Shown here piece after piece: positions 31,142 to 32,341 of a DNA stretch of 32,341 nucleotides. Source of the stretch: Anaerolineae bacterium. Its GTDB lineage: Bacteria > Chloroflexota > Anaerolineae > JAAYZQ01. The position numbers were made by a program, and so were the translations under genes. Each line of letters begins with the position of its first letter. Position 1 is the first letter of the stretch. The notes under the pieces are model-generated. The model did not search any database. It was not told where the DNA came from and saw only the letters and a program-made list of their open reading frames with translations. The DNA is taken from the NCBI GenBank assembly GCA_016926595.1, contig JAFGOG010000045.1, forward strand, positions 1 to 32,341, in the 5' to 3' direction.

Positions 31142-32341
31142 TTATACCGGCTGGCCAGGGGTTAGGTGCTGGACGAAAAAGCTCACGATTTCGTTGTAGC
31201 AGCGGACTTTGTTCTCGAGCTTGAGGACGTCGTGGCCCTCGTTCTCAAAGACCAGCAGTTCGATCTGCTTGCCCTGGCGGCGCAGATCCTCCACCAGGTC
31301 GCGTGATTCGACCTCGCGGACGCGAGGATCGTTGTGGCCCTGGATGACAAGCATCGGGCAGGCCAGTTGGTGGAGGTAGGTGGAGGGCGAGCGAGCCACC
31401 AGTTCGTCGTGGTCCTTTTCCGGGTGGCCGATCGACAGGTAAAAGTAGGTCTTCCAGGTCTCGGGCAGGCGTTCGACAAAGGTGATCAGATTGTAGGGGC
31501 CGAACATGTCACACGCCGCCTTCCACAGATCCGGGTGCCGTCCGGCCAGGGTCAGGGTCATAAAGCCGCCGTAGGAGCGGCCCACCACGCCAGCTCGATC
31601 CAGGTCAAGGCGAGGGTCGCGGCGGAGGTGATCAAAGGCAGCCACGTGGTCGAGCCGGTCCAGGCCGCCCCAGTCGTGGTCCACCCGCTTCATGTAATCC
31701 AGCCCATAGCCGGTGGAGCCCCGGGCGTTGGGCACGTATACCGCCAGGCCGTTGAGGGTCAGGAACTGGATGAGCGGCATCGAGAACCAGGTGAAATCGG
31801 GCCGCTCCTGGCTCTGCGGGCCGCCGTGAATGTAAAAGACCACCGGCCGCGGCGCGGCAAAGCCCAGCTCCGCCGCGGGCAAGTAGAGCCGGGCCGAGAT
31901 GCGCAGCCCGTCGTGGCTGACGTAGGAGACATCCTCACCGGCCGACAGCAGGCGGTCGGGGATGCCCAGGATCCGCTGGCGCGTGCGTTGGACCGCCTGC
32001 TTTACCGCTCCCTCAATTGTGTAGAGTTGTGTGGGCGAGGTGGCGGTGGAGAAGGAGGCAGCGTAATCGCCGCTGGCCTTGTCGTAGTGGAGCGACTGGA
32101 GCACGCCGTTGCTCAACACGCCGGCGCCGCATACCACTGTGTCAACCTGGAAGCGGAGGGCCGCCTCGTCAAAGGCGCCTTCGTAGGCATAGGAGCAGCC
32201 GTCGATGTTGTAGGTCAGCAGGTAACGGTCGCCAGTCAGGTGCTCCAGGCCGTCCAGCTCGCCCTGGCCGTGGTGGACGGTGCCCATCACCTCGACCGGC
32301 CGCACCTGGCGGTCACCGGCCAGCGGCAGGTAGCCCAGCCC
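31142..32341 (-). CDS. S9-family serine peptidase (prolyl oligopeptidase/acylaminoacyl peptidase type), 5' partial
   Basis: The frame is open to the window edge, so the N-terminus is missing; a GTG at 32305 is only internal. The visible part holds the end of a beta-propeller and the complete alpha/beta-hydrolase domain. 'FYIHGGPQSQ' forms the oxyanion region. The catalytic triad is Ser in 'VVGRSYGGF' (codon 31574-31576), Asp in 'QGHNDPRV' (31328-31330) and His in 'NEGHDVLK' (31232-31234), with the Ser-Asp-His spacing of about 82 and 32 residues expected for S9. It cleaves short peptides, probably in the cytoplasm, and complements the M42 aminopeptidases upstream. It converges on the RmlD-like gene. 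Confidence 0.93.
   Translation of the reverse strand, partial: GLGYLPLAGDRQVRPVEVMGTVHHGQGELDGLEHLTGDRYLLTYNIDGCSYAYEGAFDEAALRFQVDTVVCGAGVLSNGVLQSLHYDKASGDYAASFSTATSPTQLYTIEGAVKQAVQRTRQRILGIPDRLLSAGEDVSYVSHDGLRISARLYLPAAELGFAAPRPVVFYIHGGPQSQERPDFTWFSMPLIQFLTLNGLAVYVPNARGSTGYGLDYMKRVDHDWGGLDRLDHVAAFDHLRRDPRLDLDRAGVVGRSYGGFMTLTLAGRHPDLWKAACDMFGPYNLITFVERLPETWKTYFYLSIGHPEKDHDELVARSPSTYLHQLACPMLVIQGHNDPRVREVESRDLVEDLRRQGKQIELLVFENEGHDVLKLENKVRCYNEIVSFFVQHLTPGQPV

Overview
The window is about 32 kb of GC-rich bacterial chromosome, densely coded on both strands. No 16S gene is present, so taxonomy is inference. The gene content looks like the phylum Chloroflexota (Anaerolineae/Caldilineae-like). 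Supporting signs are many membrane-anchored proteins with Thr/Pro-rich (TPTPT-type) linkers, a YfhO-type protein, a GT39 enzyme, a DUF3352 protein, three M42 peptidases, frequent GTG/TTG starts, and 'ACACAGATT'-type intergenic repeats. AT-rich promoters stand out against the GC-rich background. Several are near-perfect TTGACA/TATAAT pairs with 16-17 bp spacers, and they fix a number of gene starts.

Layout. 1-2335 holds the 3' part of a YfhO-like membrane protein fused to a MOP/Wzx-type flippase. 2397-4296 (minus) is an ECF sigma factor with its membrane anti-sigma factor. 4484-5848 is an MFS exporter. 6027-6110 is tRNA-Leu(CAA) with a strong promoter, followed closely by two paralogous membrane-anchored proteins. 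7407-10103 encodes an unusual 898-residue membrane protein with four tandem cyclic-nucleotide-binding-type domains. 10252-11172 is an exported three-repeat DUF5666-like protein. 11241-15243 (minus) is a clan GH-A glycosidase followed by a GT39 glycosyltransferase, with a terminator-like hairpin inside the start of the second gene. 15494-16721 holds three small genes, two of them membrane proteins with short or long Thr/Pro tails.

16825-21903 is a same-strand run: three tandem M42 metallo-aminopeptidases behind a consensus promoter that carries a palindrome, then a membrane zinc-ribbon protein, a TPR protein and a prepilin peptidase. aspS follows with its own promoter. Downstream of aspS, about 23858-24079 is a non-coding transcription unit with a clear promoter, a long interrupted hairpin and an intrinsic terminator. 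I read it as a candidate 6S-like RNA. Next come a GH2 beta-mannosidase-like enzyme and, converging with a 39 bp overlap, an unknown membrane protein. The run 27655-31100 holds a zinc-ribbon/DUF3352 protein, RNase III and an RmlD-like reductase. The window ends inside an S9 prolyl-oligopeptidase-family gene on the minus strand.

How the genes work together. The themes are envelope and glycan handling (flippase, GT39, GH-A and GH2 enzymes, RmlD-like reductase), peptide turnover (three M42 and one S9 peptidase), surface signalling (ECF/anti-sigma pair, four-domain cNMP protein) and housekeeping (tRNA-Leu, aspS, rnc, candidate 6S RNA). No CRISPR array, transposase, phage gene or classical defence system was seen. 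The items most worth follow-up are the four-domain cNMP protein, the ncRNA, the YfhO-flippase fusion and the palindrome-bearing M42 operon.
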